Part shown: positions 27,037 to 34,752 of the stretch, in pieces
Layout of the letters: the number at the start of each line of letters is the position of its first letter
Numbering within the stretch: the stretch's first letter is position 1
Assembly: GCF_000786105.1 (NCBI RefSeq)
Contig: NZ_JTEV01000012.1
Span: 1 to 64,000 of the forward strand
Source: Bdellovibrio sp. ArHS
GTDB taxonomy: Bacteria > Bdellovibrionota > Bdellovibrionia > Bdellovibrionales > Bdellovibrionaceae
DNA length: 64,000 bases
Direction: 5' to 3'
The notes under the pieces: model-generated
Seen by the model: only the letters and a program-made list of their open reading frames with translations
Database searches by the model: none
Told to the model about the DNA's origin: nothing
Program-made: the position numbers and the translations under genes

Positions 27037-28002
27037 TTAAAGAATTAAATTGAAATCATTCTTTAGCTTGTTCTTGGCATCCTGATCTTTCGTCTCAAGG
27101 ATGATGGTGTCCTTCAATCTTAAATCACGAATAAAATCCGCGCGTCGATTCAAAGGAATCGAGTTCGCCGTCACTGTTGAAAAAGCCGAATTAAACGGTG
27201 TTTTGAGTAAAGTTCTTTCCTGGCGTTCAGTGGAACTAAGGGTTTCAAGAATTTCCAAAGCCAAATCCTTATTGGGAGAGTTGACCGGAATCGCGGCCCC
27301 CCAGACAAGAAGTGCGCTTACGAAAGATGTGTTCGTCTCTTTGGATTCCAGACTTAAAGGTCCTTCCATGGCACCTTCTTCAGGAAGATCCCGATCTAGT
27401 TGATCCAGCTGAAGGGTTAGAACTTTCTTTTGTAGGACTTCATTTAACAGCCCTTGTTCTTTCCAAAGTTGAAAGTGTTTTAAGAGCAGATCTTCATCAG
27501 CCAGAAGTAACAGGAAAGATTCAGACTTGTTTTTTAAAAACTCGGTAAAACTTTCTTCCTTGGAGGTTTGGATACCAGTCTTCATCCAGTAAAAAGGAAA
27601 AAAGTGAAAAGCGCCTGTTGATTTGATCGACAGGAAGTCTGAAGCCACCCGATTCTGCAGACCCCGGCGGGTTTGCGCGATATCTAAGAGCAGATCTTGT
27701 CGAGCCAGAGTGTTCGCCCAGAACGATGGCAAGAAGATGATGTCCACGGCGGGGCTTGCCACGGTGTTGGCTAAAATCGCATCCCAATCTCGGGTGATTG
27801 TGACTGAAAACTTCACGTTGAGTTCATCTTCAAGTTCTTTGCGAATTTCTAAGGGAAAGAAAACTTCATCAGTGGTAAAAATTTGAATTTTTGTGGGACT
27901 GATAAAATAAGATCGGGAAAGACCTTGGGGTAGAACTCCGTGAAGAAATCCCACCCCCATACAGATCAGAAAGAATAAGGTCCAAAGTATTGTGTTTTTT
28001 AT
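27037..28002 (-). CDS. Extracellular solute-binding protein, probable ATA start
   Basis: The product resembles family 1 (MalE/PotD-like) periplasmic binding proteins: IQIFTTDEVFFPLEIRKELEDELNVKF at the start, VDIIFLPSFWANTLA, and the end NSIPLNRRADF. The first ATG (27960) would omit the signal peptide. In the same frame just upstream, codons encode IKNTILWTLFFLICMGV, a textbook signal sequence, and AGGAAG lies seven bases before an ATA codon at 28002. No ATG, GTG or TTG is in frame between the TAA near 28030 and 27960. I therefore propose ATA initiation, giving 321 residues. It is an orphan without permease genes, downstream of nrdB on the same strand. Confidence 0.6.
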   Translation of the reverse strand: MKNTILWTLFFLICMGVGFLHGVLPQGLSRSYFISPTKIQIFTTDEVFFPLEIRKELEDELNVKFSVTITRDWDAILANTVASPAVDIIFLPSFWANTLARQDLLLDIAQTRRGLQNRVASDFLSIKSTGAFHFFPFYWMKTGIQTSKEESFTEFLKNKSESFLLLLADEDLLLKHFQLWKEQGLLNEVLQKKVLTLQLDQLDRDLPEEGAMEGPLSLESKETNTSFVSALLVWGAAIPVNSPNKDLALEILETLSSTERQERTLLKTPFNSAFSTVTANSIPLNRRADFIRDLRLKDTIILETKDQDAKNKLKNDFNLIL

Positions 28003-28096
28003 ATCAGCACTTCCTGTTAGGCCGCCATGTTAATAGCGACCCGAAGAGGAGTCCAGCTTCCGCGCCATCGGCGCCGCAGCATCCTAAGTCGTTTAC

Positions 28097-29095
28097 TTAG
28101 AAAGTCTCGTCGAAAGCAACGGCACCGCTGACACCGACTTGGTAAGCAGAAACACGTCTTTCAAAGAAGTTAGCAAGTTCCTGCATATCTTGAAGCTCCA
28201 TGAACGCGAATGGATTTTTCACGTTGTAGCGTGGAGCAATGTTTAAGCTCTCCAGGCGTTGGTCGGCGCAGTACTCAAGATACTGACGCATGTCTTTTGC
28301 AGAAAGACCGGCAACACCCAAGTGAAGGACGTCGTTGGCAAACTCCATCTCGCACTCGATCGCATCTTCAAGCATTTGCACAACCATGTCTTCCATTTGT
28401 GAGTTGAAAAGATCTGGTTCTTCTTTGCGCGCCGTCTTGATAACTTCCACGGCAAAAGCCATGTGCATGGATTCGTCACGGAAGACCCAGTTTGTGCCGG
28501 AAGCAAGACCCGCTAGTAAACCTTTTGAGCGCAAGAAATAAACGTAAGCAAAAGCGGCATAGAAGAACAAGCCTTCCACGCAAGTTGCAAAGCAGATCAG
28601 GTTCATCAAGAAACGACGGCGATCTTCTTTGGTTTGAAGTGAGTCCAACTCGTTGATGGAATCAATCCATTTAAAGCAGAAATCCGCTTTCTTTTTGATC
28701 GACGGGATATTTTCAACAGCAGCGAAGGCCGCCGTGCGCTCTTCAGGGTCTGGGATGTAAGTGTCCAACAAAGTCAGATAGAACTGAACGTGCAAAGCTT
28801 CTTCGTAAAGCTGACGTGACAAGTACATGCGGCCTTCTGGTGCATTCACATGTTTGTACAAGTTCAAAACCAAATTGTTGCCGACGATAGAATCACCTGT
28901 CGCAAAGAAAGCCACTAGACGAGAAATCAAGTGTCTTTCTGCTGGTGTCAGTTTTGTATGAAGGTCCACCAGGTCGGTTGAAAAGTCTACTTCATCAACA
29001 GTCCAAGTGTTTTTGATTCCGTTTTTGTACATTTCGTACATAACGGGGTATTTCATAGGGCGCAGAGTTAAGTTAAAGCCGGGATCTAAAATCAT
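28097..29095 (-). CDS. nrdB: Ribonucleotide reductase small subunit, class Ia
   Basis: A 332-residue radical-generating beta subunit that supplies NrdA with its tyrosyl radical. Metal ligands are visible as Asp in FATGDSIVGNN, Glu and His in YEEALHVQFY, and a second Glu/His pair in FRDESMHMAF. The Tyr four residues after the first His (HVQFY) is the radical tyrosine, arguing for a normal class Ia enzyme and against the Phe-bearing Ic type. The frame extends upstream, but I use ATG 29095: it has GGAG nine bases before it and matches where homologues begin. A terminator-like hairpin lies immediately before this ribosome site. Confidence 0.95.
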   Translation of the reverse strand: MILDPGFNLTLRPMKYPVMYEMYKNGIKNTWTVDEVDFSTDLVDLHTKLTPAERHLISRLVAFFATGDSIVGNNLVLNLYKHVNAPEGRMYLSRQLYEEALHVQFYLTLLDTYIPDPEERTAAFAAVENIPSIKKKADFCFKWIDSINELDSLQTKEDRRRFLMNLICFATCVEGLFFYAAFAYVYFLRSKGLLAGLASGTNWVFRDESMHMAFAVEVIKTARKEEPDLFNSQMEDMVVQMLEDAIECEMEFANDVLHLGVAGLSAKDMRQYLEYCADQRLESLNIAPRYNVKNPFAFMELQDMQELANFFERRVSAYQVGVSGAVAFDETF

Positions 29096-29109
29096 AAAAA
29101 CGTTCTCCG

Positions 29110-29131
29110 AAAAAAAATGCTCCAGGGGAGC
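29110..29131 (-). terminator. Intergenic terminator/attenuator between nrdA and nrdB
   Basis: On the minus strand GCTCC-CCT-GGAGC is followed by A and eight Ts, a compact intrinsic terminator, ending only a few bases before the nrdB ribosome site. It lies inside the nrdA-nrdB operon and could reduce read-through into nrdB. The stem is only five base pairs, so efficiency is uncertain. Confidence 0.6.
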
Positions 29132-29139
29132 GGTTTTAC

Positions 29140-29184
29140 GCGACCGAGGTCGCTGTTCAGTTTCGGTGTCCCCGAGGGACACCG
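29140..29184 (-). promoter_or_regulatory. Two hairpins in the nrdA-nrdB gap
   Basis: GCGAC-CGAG-GTCGC (29140-29153) and CGGTGTCCC-CGA-GGGACACCG (29164-29184, a 9-bp stem) lie in tandem just after the nrdA stop. Neither has a U-run. With the terminator-like hairpin next to them they fill nearly all of the 113-base gap, suggesting RNA processing, 3'-end protection of nrdA mRNA or attenuation. Confidence 0.6.
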
Positions 29185-29208
29185 TCACTTTTGCGGGATT
29201 TTCCCCGC

Positions 29209-31623
29209 TTATTGGCAAGCCTCGCAAGCCTCTGGATTTTCCAGAGAGCAAGCAATCACTTCAGCATCTGTGTAAGTTTTCTTAGGTGCAGTTTCAGCTT
29301 TTGGAGCTGCATCCACGGTGTTGACCGCGTCTGCTGATAAATCCATGCTGTTGCTTCCAGACTTCACTGTCGTTTTTGCAATCTTCGTCGCAGGACGAGA
29401 GCGCAAGTAGTAAGTCGTCTTCACACCTTTCTTCCATGCATACATGTACATCGAAGAAACTTTACCGATAGTGGGGCTTTCCATGAACAAGTTCAAAGAC
29501 TGAGCCTGGTCAATGTAAGCGCCGCGATCCGCCGCCATATCGATCAAAGACTTCATCGGAATTTCCCAAACAGTGCGGTACAATTCTTTCAATTGTTGAG
29601 GAATAGCCGCAACATCCTGGATAGAACCATCTTGAATCTTAATTTCATTGCGAAGGTCCTCGTTCCACAAGCCCAAAGCTTTTAAATCAGAGACCAAGTA
29701 TTTGTTGATCTGCATGAACTCACCAGAAAGTGTTTCACGTTTAAATAAGTTGGAAACTTGCGGTTCAATAGCTTCGTAGCAACCCACGATAGAGGCAATC
29801 GTCGCCGTCGGCGCAATCGCAATCATCAAAGAGTTTCTTAAGCCATGCTTTTTGATTTTTTCTTTCAATTTTTCAAAACGCTCTGGTTGAGACGGAGTCA
29901 CGCCCCAAAGATCGTATTGCAACAAGCCTTTGGCTGCTTTTGTTTGTTCATAAGCACCGTGAGGGCCGAATTGTTCAGCAAGTTCACAAGAAGTCACTAG
30001 CGCATTGTAGTAAATCTCTTCTTGGATTTTTGCCGACAAATCACGAGCCGCTGCGGAATCAAAAGGAAGTTTCAATTGGAAGAAAGCATCCTGAAGACCC
30101 ATCACACCTAAACCCACTGGACGCCATTTGTGGTTGGAGTCTTGTGCCGTTTGGATAGGGTAGAAGTTGATATCAACAACACGATCCAAATATTTTACAG
30201 CCGCACGCACGGATTTCGCCAGTTTTTCAAAGTTGAACTGACCGTTTTCCACGTGACGTCCCAAGTTCACAGAACCCAGGTTGCAAACAGCTGTTTCAGA
30301 CTTCGAAGTCACTTCCAGAATCTCTGTGCAGAGGTTGGAAAGATGGATCACGTTGCCTGGTTCGCCAGTTTGATTTGCTTTCAAATTCGCGGCATCTTTG
30401 AACGTCATCCAACCGTTTCCAGTTTGCGCCAGCGTTTTCATCATGCGCGAGTACAAATCACGAGCTTTGATTTGTTTCACGTACATTTTTTTCTCTTCAG
30501 CTTCAGCATAAGCCGCTTCGAATTCAGGACCATAGGTGTCAACAAAGTGAGGCACTACACGTGGGTCGAAAAGAGACCACATCGCATCTGCTTCCACGCG
30601 TTTCATGAACAAGTCTGGAACCCAGTTCGCCAAATTCAAGTTATGAGTACGCTTGGCTTCGTCACCCGTGTTGTCACGCATTTCAAGGAATTCTTCGATG
30701 TCAGCATGCCATGTTTCCAAGTATACACAGGCGGCGCCTTTGCGCTTTCCACCTTGATTTACAGCCGCGACGGAAGAATCCATGGTTTTCAACCAAGGAA
30801 TGATGCCATTGGAATGACCATTTGTTCCTTTGATCAAAGAACCACGAGAACGGACACGAGAGTAAGCTACGCCGATACCACCGGCAAACTTAGACAACAA
30901 CGCAATGTCAGAGTATTTGTCGTAGATCGCTTTCAAGTCGTCTTCTGGGGAATCCAAAAGATAGCAAGAAGACATCTGTGGACGAGTTGTGCCGGAATTG
31001 AAAAGGGTGGGCGTGGAAGCCATATAGTCATGAGAAGAAATCAGACGATAGAACTCGATAGCCTCTTCTACGGATTGAGCCAGACCGCAAGCCACGCGCA
31101 TGAAGAAGTATTGAGGAGTCTCAAACACCTGGCGAGAAGTTGGATTTTTCAAAAGATAGCGATCGTAAACAGTTCTTAGGCCGAAGTATTCAAAACGATC
31201 TGTGCGGTAAGGCTCGATCGCAGCACAAAGAGCCGCTTTGTGCGCTTCCACGAATTTATAAGTCGTCTCAGACAACAGACCTACGGAGTGACCGAAAGCC
31301 ACTGAGTCTGCGAAAGATTGGATTTTCTGAGAACGAACTTCTTCATCAATATAGATAGAAAGAAGACGAGCCGCCAGACGAGAATATTCAGGTTCTTCGC
31401 CGATCAACAGGGAGGCTGTTTGAATACAAAGATTATCAAGTTCATTTGTTGTGGCGCCATCATAAAGACCGCTGATGGCTTTTGTCGCAACACGAAGTGG
31501 GTCCACTTGAGTCAGGCCCTGGCAGTTGCGAGTCACGCGCTCAACGATCTTCGTAACGTCGACCGGCTCTAGCGTGCCATCTCTTTTTTTAACTCTCATG
31601 ATGTGAGCTGTTGTTTCCAACAT
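29209..31623 (-). CDS. nrdA: Ribonucleotide reductase large subunit, class Ia
   Basis: An 804-residue alpha subunit that reduces ribonucleoside diphosphates to deoxyribonucleotides. The N-terminal ATP-cone (MRVKKRDGTLEPVDVTKIVERV) provides allosteric activity control by ATP/dATP. Catalytic residues include the Cys in MSSCYLLDSPEDD, the SNLCTEI motif and the Cys in AVCNLGSVNLG. The C-terminal CEACQ tail carries the Cys pair that re-reduces the active site. The ATG at 31623 has GAGGGG upstream. It is transcribed with nrdB, and a long structured leader precedes it. Confidence 0.97.
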   Translation of the reverse strand: MLETTAHIMRVKKRDGTLEPVDVTKIVERVTRNCQGLTQVDPLRVATKAISGLYDGATTNELDNLCIQTASLLIGEEPEYSRLAARLLSIYIDEEVRSQKIQSFADSVAFGHSVGLLSETTYKFVEAHKAALCAAIEPYRTDRFEYFGLRTVYDRYLLKNPTSRQVFETPQYFFMRVACGLAQSVEEAIEFYRLISSHDYMASTPTLFNSGTTRPQMSSCYLLDSPEDDLKAIYDKYSDIALLSKFAGGIGVAYSRVRSRGSLIKGTNGHSNGIIPWLKTMDSSVAAVNQGGKRKGAACVYLETWHADIEEFLEMRDNTGDEAKRTHNLNLANWVPDLFMKRVEADAMWSLFDPRVVPHFVDTYGPEFEAAYAEAEEKKMYVKQIKARDLYSRMMKTLAQTGNGWMTFKDAANLKANQTGEPGNVIHLSNLCTEILEVTSKSETAVCNLGSVNLGRHVENGQFNFEKLAKSVRAAVKYLDRVVDINFYPIQTAQDSNHKWRPVGLGVMGLQDAFFQLKLPFDSAAARDLSAKIQEEIYYNALVTSCELAEQFGPHGAYEQTKAAKGLLQYDLWGVTPSQPERFEKLKEKIKKHGLRNSLMIAIAPTATIASIVGCYEAIEPQVSNLFKRETLSGEFMQINKYLVSDLKALGLWNEDLRNEIKIQDGSIQDVAAIPQQLKELYRTVWEIPMKSLIDMAADRGAYIDQAQSLNLFMESPTIGKVSSMYMYAWKKGVKTTYYLRSRPATKIAKTTVKSGSNSMDLSADAVNTVDAAPKAETAPKKTYTDAEVIACSLENPEACEACQ

Positions 31624-31655
31624 GATGTATCCCCTCTGCCCCGTTCCGTTTGGGC

Positions 31656-31678
31656 AAAAAAATCCCCGGCCGATTTTT
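31656..31678 (-). terminator. Terminator-like hairpin in nrdA leader
   Basis: On the minus strand AAAAATC-GGCCGGG-GATTTTTTT forms a 7-bp stem ending in a U-run, 33 bases before the nrdA start. A second GATTTTTT upstream (minus-strand copy of 31688-31695) could pair with the same AAAAATC arm, so an alternative antiterminator hairpin is possible. Confidence 0.5.
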
Positions 31679-31743
31679 CACCCCTCGTAAAAAATCAGCT
31701 CGTGGCTCAATATATAAATGTGTGTTATTTTAGAGACTGAATC

Positions 31744-31864
31744 GCTAATCCTTAGCTGTTGGTCCAGAGTTGTTACTCGTCAACCTCCCTTAAGTGGCCG
31801 TCAGTTCTTCTTTCGGCTAACCCCTATATCTAGGGGTCTCTTTCAGGTGCCTCATCAATAAGGC
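31744..31864 (-). ncRNA. Structured nrdA leader RNA, possible riboswitch
   Basis: Upstream of nrdA, five helices follow one another: GCCU/AGGC (31849-31864), ACCCCUA/UAGGGGU (31820-31837), GCCG/CGGC (31797-31817), GAGU/ACUC (31767-31778) and GCUAA/UUAGC (31744-31756). The terminator-like hairpin at 31656-31678 follows them. This arrangement of a sensing region plus expression platform is typical of riboswitches or attenuators. I could not match it to a known aptamer: the B12 box of cobalamin riboswitches, which control nrdAB in some bacteria, is absent. No open frame of note lies in 31624-32130. Confidence 0.45.
31820..31837. promoter_or_regulatory. Palindrome resembling an NrdR box
   Basis: ACCCCTA-TATC-TAGGGGT has a core CTATATCTAG that agrees at 9 of 10 positions with the core of the NrdR-box consensus (CWATATATWG). 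NrdR represses nrd operons. A weaker match, CAATATATAA, lies at 31708-31717. NrdR sites usually come as close pairs, so the 116-base separation is a weakness. Confidence 0.4.
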
Positions 31865-32130
31865 GGGTATCGATCTCAATTCCAACTGTGTAATTCTTTC
31901 TTCGAAGTTGCAAGAATATTTTTTGCGATAACGCCAACTTTTTTGTGACATTGCTCATCAATTAAGCAGTTTAGGTGAAGCGCTTGACATAAATATGCTG
32001 CAAACAAAATTAGCAAGAGCTGGTGATTTTACCTCGTAAAACCAAAGTCCAGCTTGAAAAGTCTGTTTTTAGCTGTTTTAAACGGGAATTTCTCTGTACT
32101 GATCTTACACGATCTTAAATTGTACAGAAA
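31865..32130. other. Intergenic region between nrdA leader and radical SAM gene
   Basis: AT-rich region without a convincing gene. On the plus strand TTGACA at 31984-31989 looks like a -35 element, but no good -10 follows at 17 bases. A hairpin-forming pair, CTGTAC (32094-32099) and GTACAG (32122-32127), lies near the end, just after the radical SAM stop codon, and could be that gene's 3' structure. The nrdA promoter presumably lies in this stretch. Confidence 0.4.
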
Positions 32131-33138
32131 CTAAGCATGCGTTGGCGACACCGGGACAGATTTTTGGCGTAAAACGGACTGTAGCTCTAGATCTGTCGCG
32201 TTTTCCGCTAAAAAATTCTGTGATTGATAGGATTTTCGCGCTCGCAGATAGTCAATAATGTACTGATGCGTGCCCATTTTATCTTTGGTCCATTCGGGCG
32301 CGATCAATTCATCCCACCGCGACGAATAAGCGGCCAGTCGGTGCATGGCAAAGCGCGGGGAAAGATGCTGTAAAAAAAGCTCCACGCGCTGAGCATAGGT
32401 TTCCCGATCGATAGGTGAAAATTCACCGTTGTGATAAAGACCTTCCAGAGGCGTGTTTTTTAGAACATGCAGATTGTGCAGCTTCACGTTCGTAATGGGC
32501 AGCGTGTTCACGATCTCGGCTGTTTTAACAATGTGTTCATCCGTCTCGCCCGGATTTCCAAAGATCAAATGAATTCCCAGATCCACTTTGGTGTTCGCGG
32601 CGATTTTATGAATGGCTTCTAAAGAAGCTTCGGCCGTGTGTCCTCGGCGCATGAACTCCAGTTGATCGTTGAAAAAACTCTGCACGCCCAGTTCGACAGC
32701 GACAAAAGATTTTTCATGATACTCCTGCCAAAGATCCAAAACGGATTTAGACAGACAATCGGGACGGGTGCCGACAGTGAAGCCTTTCACCCACGGGTAA
32801 GACAAAGCCACATCAAAGTTATGCCGCAAAGCTGAGACTTTGGTGAAAGTGTTGGTGTAGGCTTGGAAGTAGATCAAAAAAGCTTTGGCATTATAGCGGG
32901 CGCCAATCTTGGATTGATAGGTTTCAATCTGCTGACGCAGCTCCATGGAAAGACTTTCGGCGTTGGCGGCGGAACCCCAGACGTCACAAAAAACACACGT
33001 CTGCATACCTTTAAGGCCGCGTCGATTCGGACAATCATCCACCACCGAGACCGGCACCTTATAAACCTTTTCGCCAAAGAGCTTATTGTAGTGCTCACTG
33101 ATTGTATGATAGGGAAGTCCTAACCAGCCTTTTTCCAT
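32131..33138 (-). CDS. Radical SAM protein, YhcC/TIGR01212 family
   Basis: A 335-residue radical S-adenosylmethionine enzyme. The iron-sulfur motif appears as CPNRRGLKGMQTCVFCDVWG: the first Cys is widely spaced before the CxxC pair, as in the YhcC/TIGR01212 group. Later conserved phrases are YFQAYTNTF, VGTRPDC, VELGVQSFFN and LHLIFGNPGET-like GIHLIFGNPGETDE. The substrate of this group is not settled. It faces an MnmC-like methyltransferase across 34 bases, so the two may share a promoter region and a link to RNA modification. Confidence 0.92.
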   Translation of the reverse strand: MEKGWLGLPYHTISEHYNKLFGEKVYKVPVSVVDDCPNRRGLKGMQTCVFCDVWGSAANAESLSMELRQQIETYQSKIGARYNAKAFLIYFQAYTNTFTKVSALRHNFDVALSYPWVKGFTVGTRPDCLSKSVLDLWQEYHEKSFVAVELGVQSFFNDQLEFMRRGHTAEASLEAIHKIAANTKVDLGIHLIFGNPGETDEHIVKTAEIVNTLPITNVKLHNLHVLKNTPLEGLYHNGEFSPIDRETYAQRVELFLQHLSPRFAMHRLAAYSSRWDELIAPEWTKDKMGTHQYIIDYLRARKSYQSQNFLAENATDLELQSVLRQKSVPVSPTHA

Positions 33139-33172
33139 AGGTTCTTGTACAAGTTTCTACTGCGGGAAGTCA

Positions 33173-33925
33173 ATGAAAGCATGGAGTGATATAGGATTTG
33201 AAATAGAAATCACCGGAGATCTTAGTCCGAGTCTGCGTCTTTTGGCCTCGCTGGATCCTTCCAAAGATCGCGGCGAGTCCATGCATCATTCTGGCGGAGC
33301 CTGCACGGAAACACTGCTGATTTACGGAGAGCCCATTAAGGAAGTTCTGCACAACGTAGAAAAGCCTCACTTTTTGATTGTCGGCTTGGGCTTGGGGTAT
33401 ATCGAAACAGTGATTGCGCGCGAGGCCCTTTTGCAGAATAAAGCGCCTTCCGATATTGGCTTGATCACGAGTTACGAAAGTGTGCCTGAACTGCGGAAGT
33501 TCTTCTTTAAGTGGTTGCACGATAAAAATGAAGTTCTCCACGCCGAGGTGACGGCGACCTATGAACAGATGCTCGCCAGTGTTCTTAAGGGCACCACTTT
33601 GACTCCCGAAGCAGTGAAGTTGTTTTTAAGGCAGCACTTCGCAAAAGAAGAAGATATCTTCGGTTCTCTGTCCAAAGAAGTGCGCTTGGTTGCGAAGTAT
33701 CACTGCATTCTTTATGATGCGTTCAGCTCGAAAACTTCGCCTTATCTTTGGGAAGAGGGTTTTTTAAACGCCTTTTTAGAGCAAGGGGCGGCGAAGTCCT
33801 GTATTCTTTCCACCTATGCGTGCAAGGGCGCGCTGAAAAGAGCCCTCAAAAATCAGGGCTTCCAGGTGATTGTCCGTGAAGGATTTCAAGGGAAAAGAAA
33901 TTCCACGCTCGGAATAAAGAGCTGA
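33173..33925 (+). CDS. MnmC/MnmD-like methyltransferase
   Basis: A 250-residue protein with the methyltransferase pattern of the DUF752/MnmC N-terminal domain, which adds the last methyl group to 5-aminomethyl-2-thiouridine at the tRNA wobble position. Typical motifs are LIVGLGLGYIET (SAM binding), ILYDAFSSKTSPYLWEEGF (catalytic Asp-Ala-Phe), CILSTYACKGALKRAL and GFQGKRNSTLG at the end. It lacks the C-terminal oxidase domain of full MnmC, so it is an MnmD-like stand-alone form. The start is ATG 33173 behind GGGAAG. Confidence 0.8.
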   Translation: MKAWSDIGFEIEITGDLSPSLRLLASLDPSKDRGESMHHSGGACTETLLIYGEPIKEVLHNVEKPHFLIVGLGLGYIETVIAREALLQNKAPSDIGLITSYESVPELRKFFFKWLHDKNEVLHAEVTATYEQMLASVLKGTTLTPEAVKLFLRQHFAKEEDIFGSLSKEVRLVAKYHCILYDAFSSKTSPYLWEEGFLNAFLEQGAAKSCILSTYACKGALKRALKNQGFQVIVREGFQGKRNSTLGIKS

Positions 33926-34004
33926 ACATTGGGGAAAAACGAGATCATTTAAAAATTGTTTATTTTGCTCTTGAAAAAAACACGCATTAAATCTCTACTA
34001 AGTT

Positions 34005-34709
34005 ATGCGTTTTTTCTGGTGCGTATTGGTTCTTATATTTTTGGTCTCTGAAGGCGTTTGGGCGAAAACGATCGAGTTTGCGACCTTACCCATCCCCCTG
34101 CTGGTGGAAAGTTCAGAGCGAGGGCTTTTCGTCAATCTCACAAAAGAGATCGCCAAACGCAGTAAAAAACAAATCCATATCAGTGTGTATCCCACCGGCA
34201 AGGCCCTGGTTGCCTTCAGCAGTCATAAGGTGCAGGTTTTTTTTCCTGGGATGGAAGCCTTCGTGCCCAAGAAATATGTAAGATCCAGCGCCTTTTATTT
34301 TAAAGTCGATCATATTTTCTTTAAGAAAGGCCGTGCTGTAAATAGCATTAAGGATTTAGAGGGAAAAAAGGTGGGTCTGACCTTCCGCTATGTCTATGCA
34401 AAAGAACTTGTGCAGAATAAAAAAATCAAATTCGAATACGCTGCCGATGACATTCTCAATATGCGTAAGCTGGCGCAAGGACAGATTGATGCGTTTGTGG
34501 TGGAAGCACGCTCGGGTTTGAAGGCTCTGCAATTAAGTGGAGAAAAGGATATTGAGTTCGATAAGGACGCACCTCTTTCCGAACAAGAGGTCTTTTACGC
34601 TTTTCATGACGACGAAGAAGGTAAAGAACTGGCCCAGATTTTTACCCGAGCCATCGACGCGATGAAAAAAGATGGAAGTCTGGAAAGAATTTTTAAAGCC
34701 AGTCCTTAA
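34005..34709 (+). CDS. Family 3 solute-binding protein
   Basis: A 234-residue periplasmic protein with a signal peptide (cleavage near GVWA-KT, residue 22). The mature part follows the amino-acid-binding family 3 layout: short N-terminal strand, LFVNLTKEIAKRS, VNSIKDLEGKKVGLT, the hinge LAQGQIDAFVVEA and the end MKKDGSLERIFKAS. It is a free-standing domain with no neighbouring permease. It resembles the second half of the fusion protein at 6975-8747. A receptor or chemosensory role is as likely as transport. Confidence 0.85.
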   Translation: MRFFWCVLVLIFLVSEGVWAKTIEFATLPIPLLVESSERGLFVNLTKEIAKRSKKQIHISVYPTGKALVAFSSHKVQVFFPGMEAFVPKKYVRSSAFYFKVDHIFFKKGRAVNSIKDLEGKKVGLTFRYVYAKELVQNKKIKFEYAADDILNMRKLAQGQIDAFVVEARSGLKALQLSGEKDIEFDKDAPLSEQEVFYAFHDDEEGKELAQIFTRAIDAMKKDGSLERIFKASP

Positions 34710-34718
34710 AGAAAGGAA

Positions 34719-34747
34719 AGGGCCCCACCGGGTCCTGGTGAAGCCCT
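34719..34747 (-). terminator. Hairpin terminator of the GH3-LysE-C45 operon
   Basis: Arms AGGGCCCCACC and GGTGAAGCCCT pair with two mismatches around a 7-base loop. On the minus strand the stem is followed by TTTCCTTTCTTT. It lies just after the stop of the C45 gene, between convergent genes. Confidence 0.6.
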
Positions 34748-34752
34748 CGGAA

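Noticed and set aside
30130-31179. A 349-codon frame antisense to nrdA
   Set aside because: It lies wholly inside a well-conserved gene and has the composition of a shadow frame; no ribosome site.
31840-31865. Hammerhead-like core (TTGATGAG...GAAA) in the nrdA leader
   Set aside because: The first core base deviates from CUGAUGA and stem II would be only three base pairs with a two-base loop.
31656-31880. Cobalamin riboswitch upstream of nrdA
   Set aside because: Considered because B12 riboswitches control nrdAB in some bacteria, but the conserved B12 box and core are not present.
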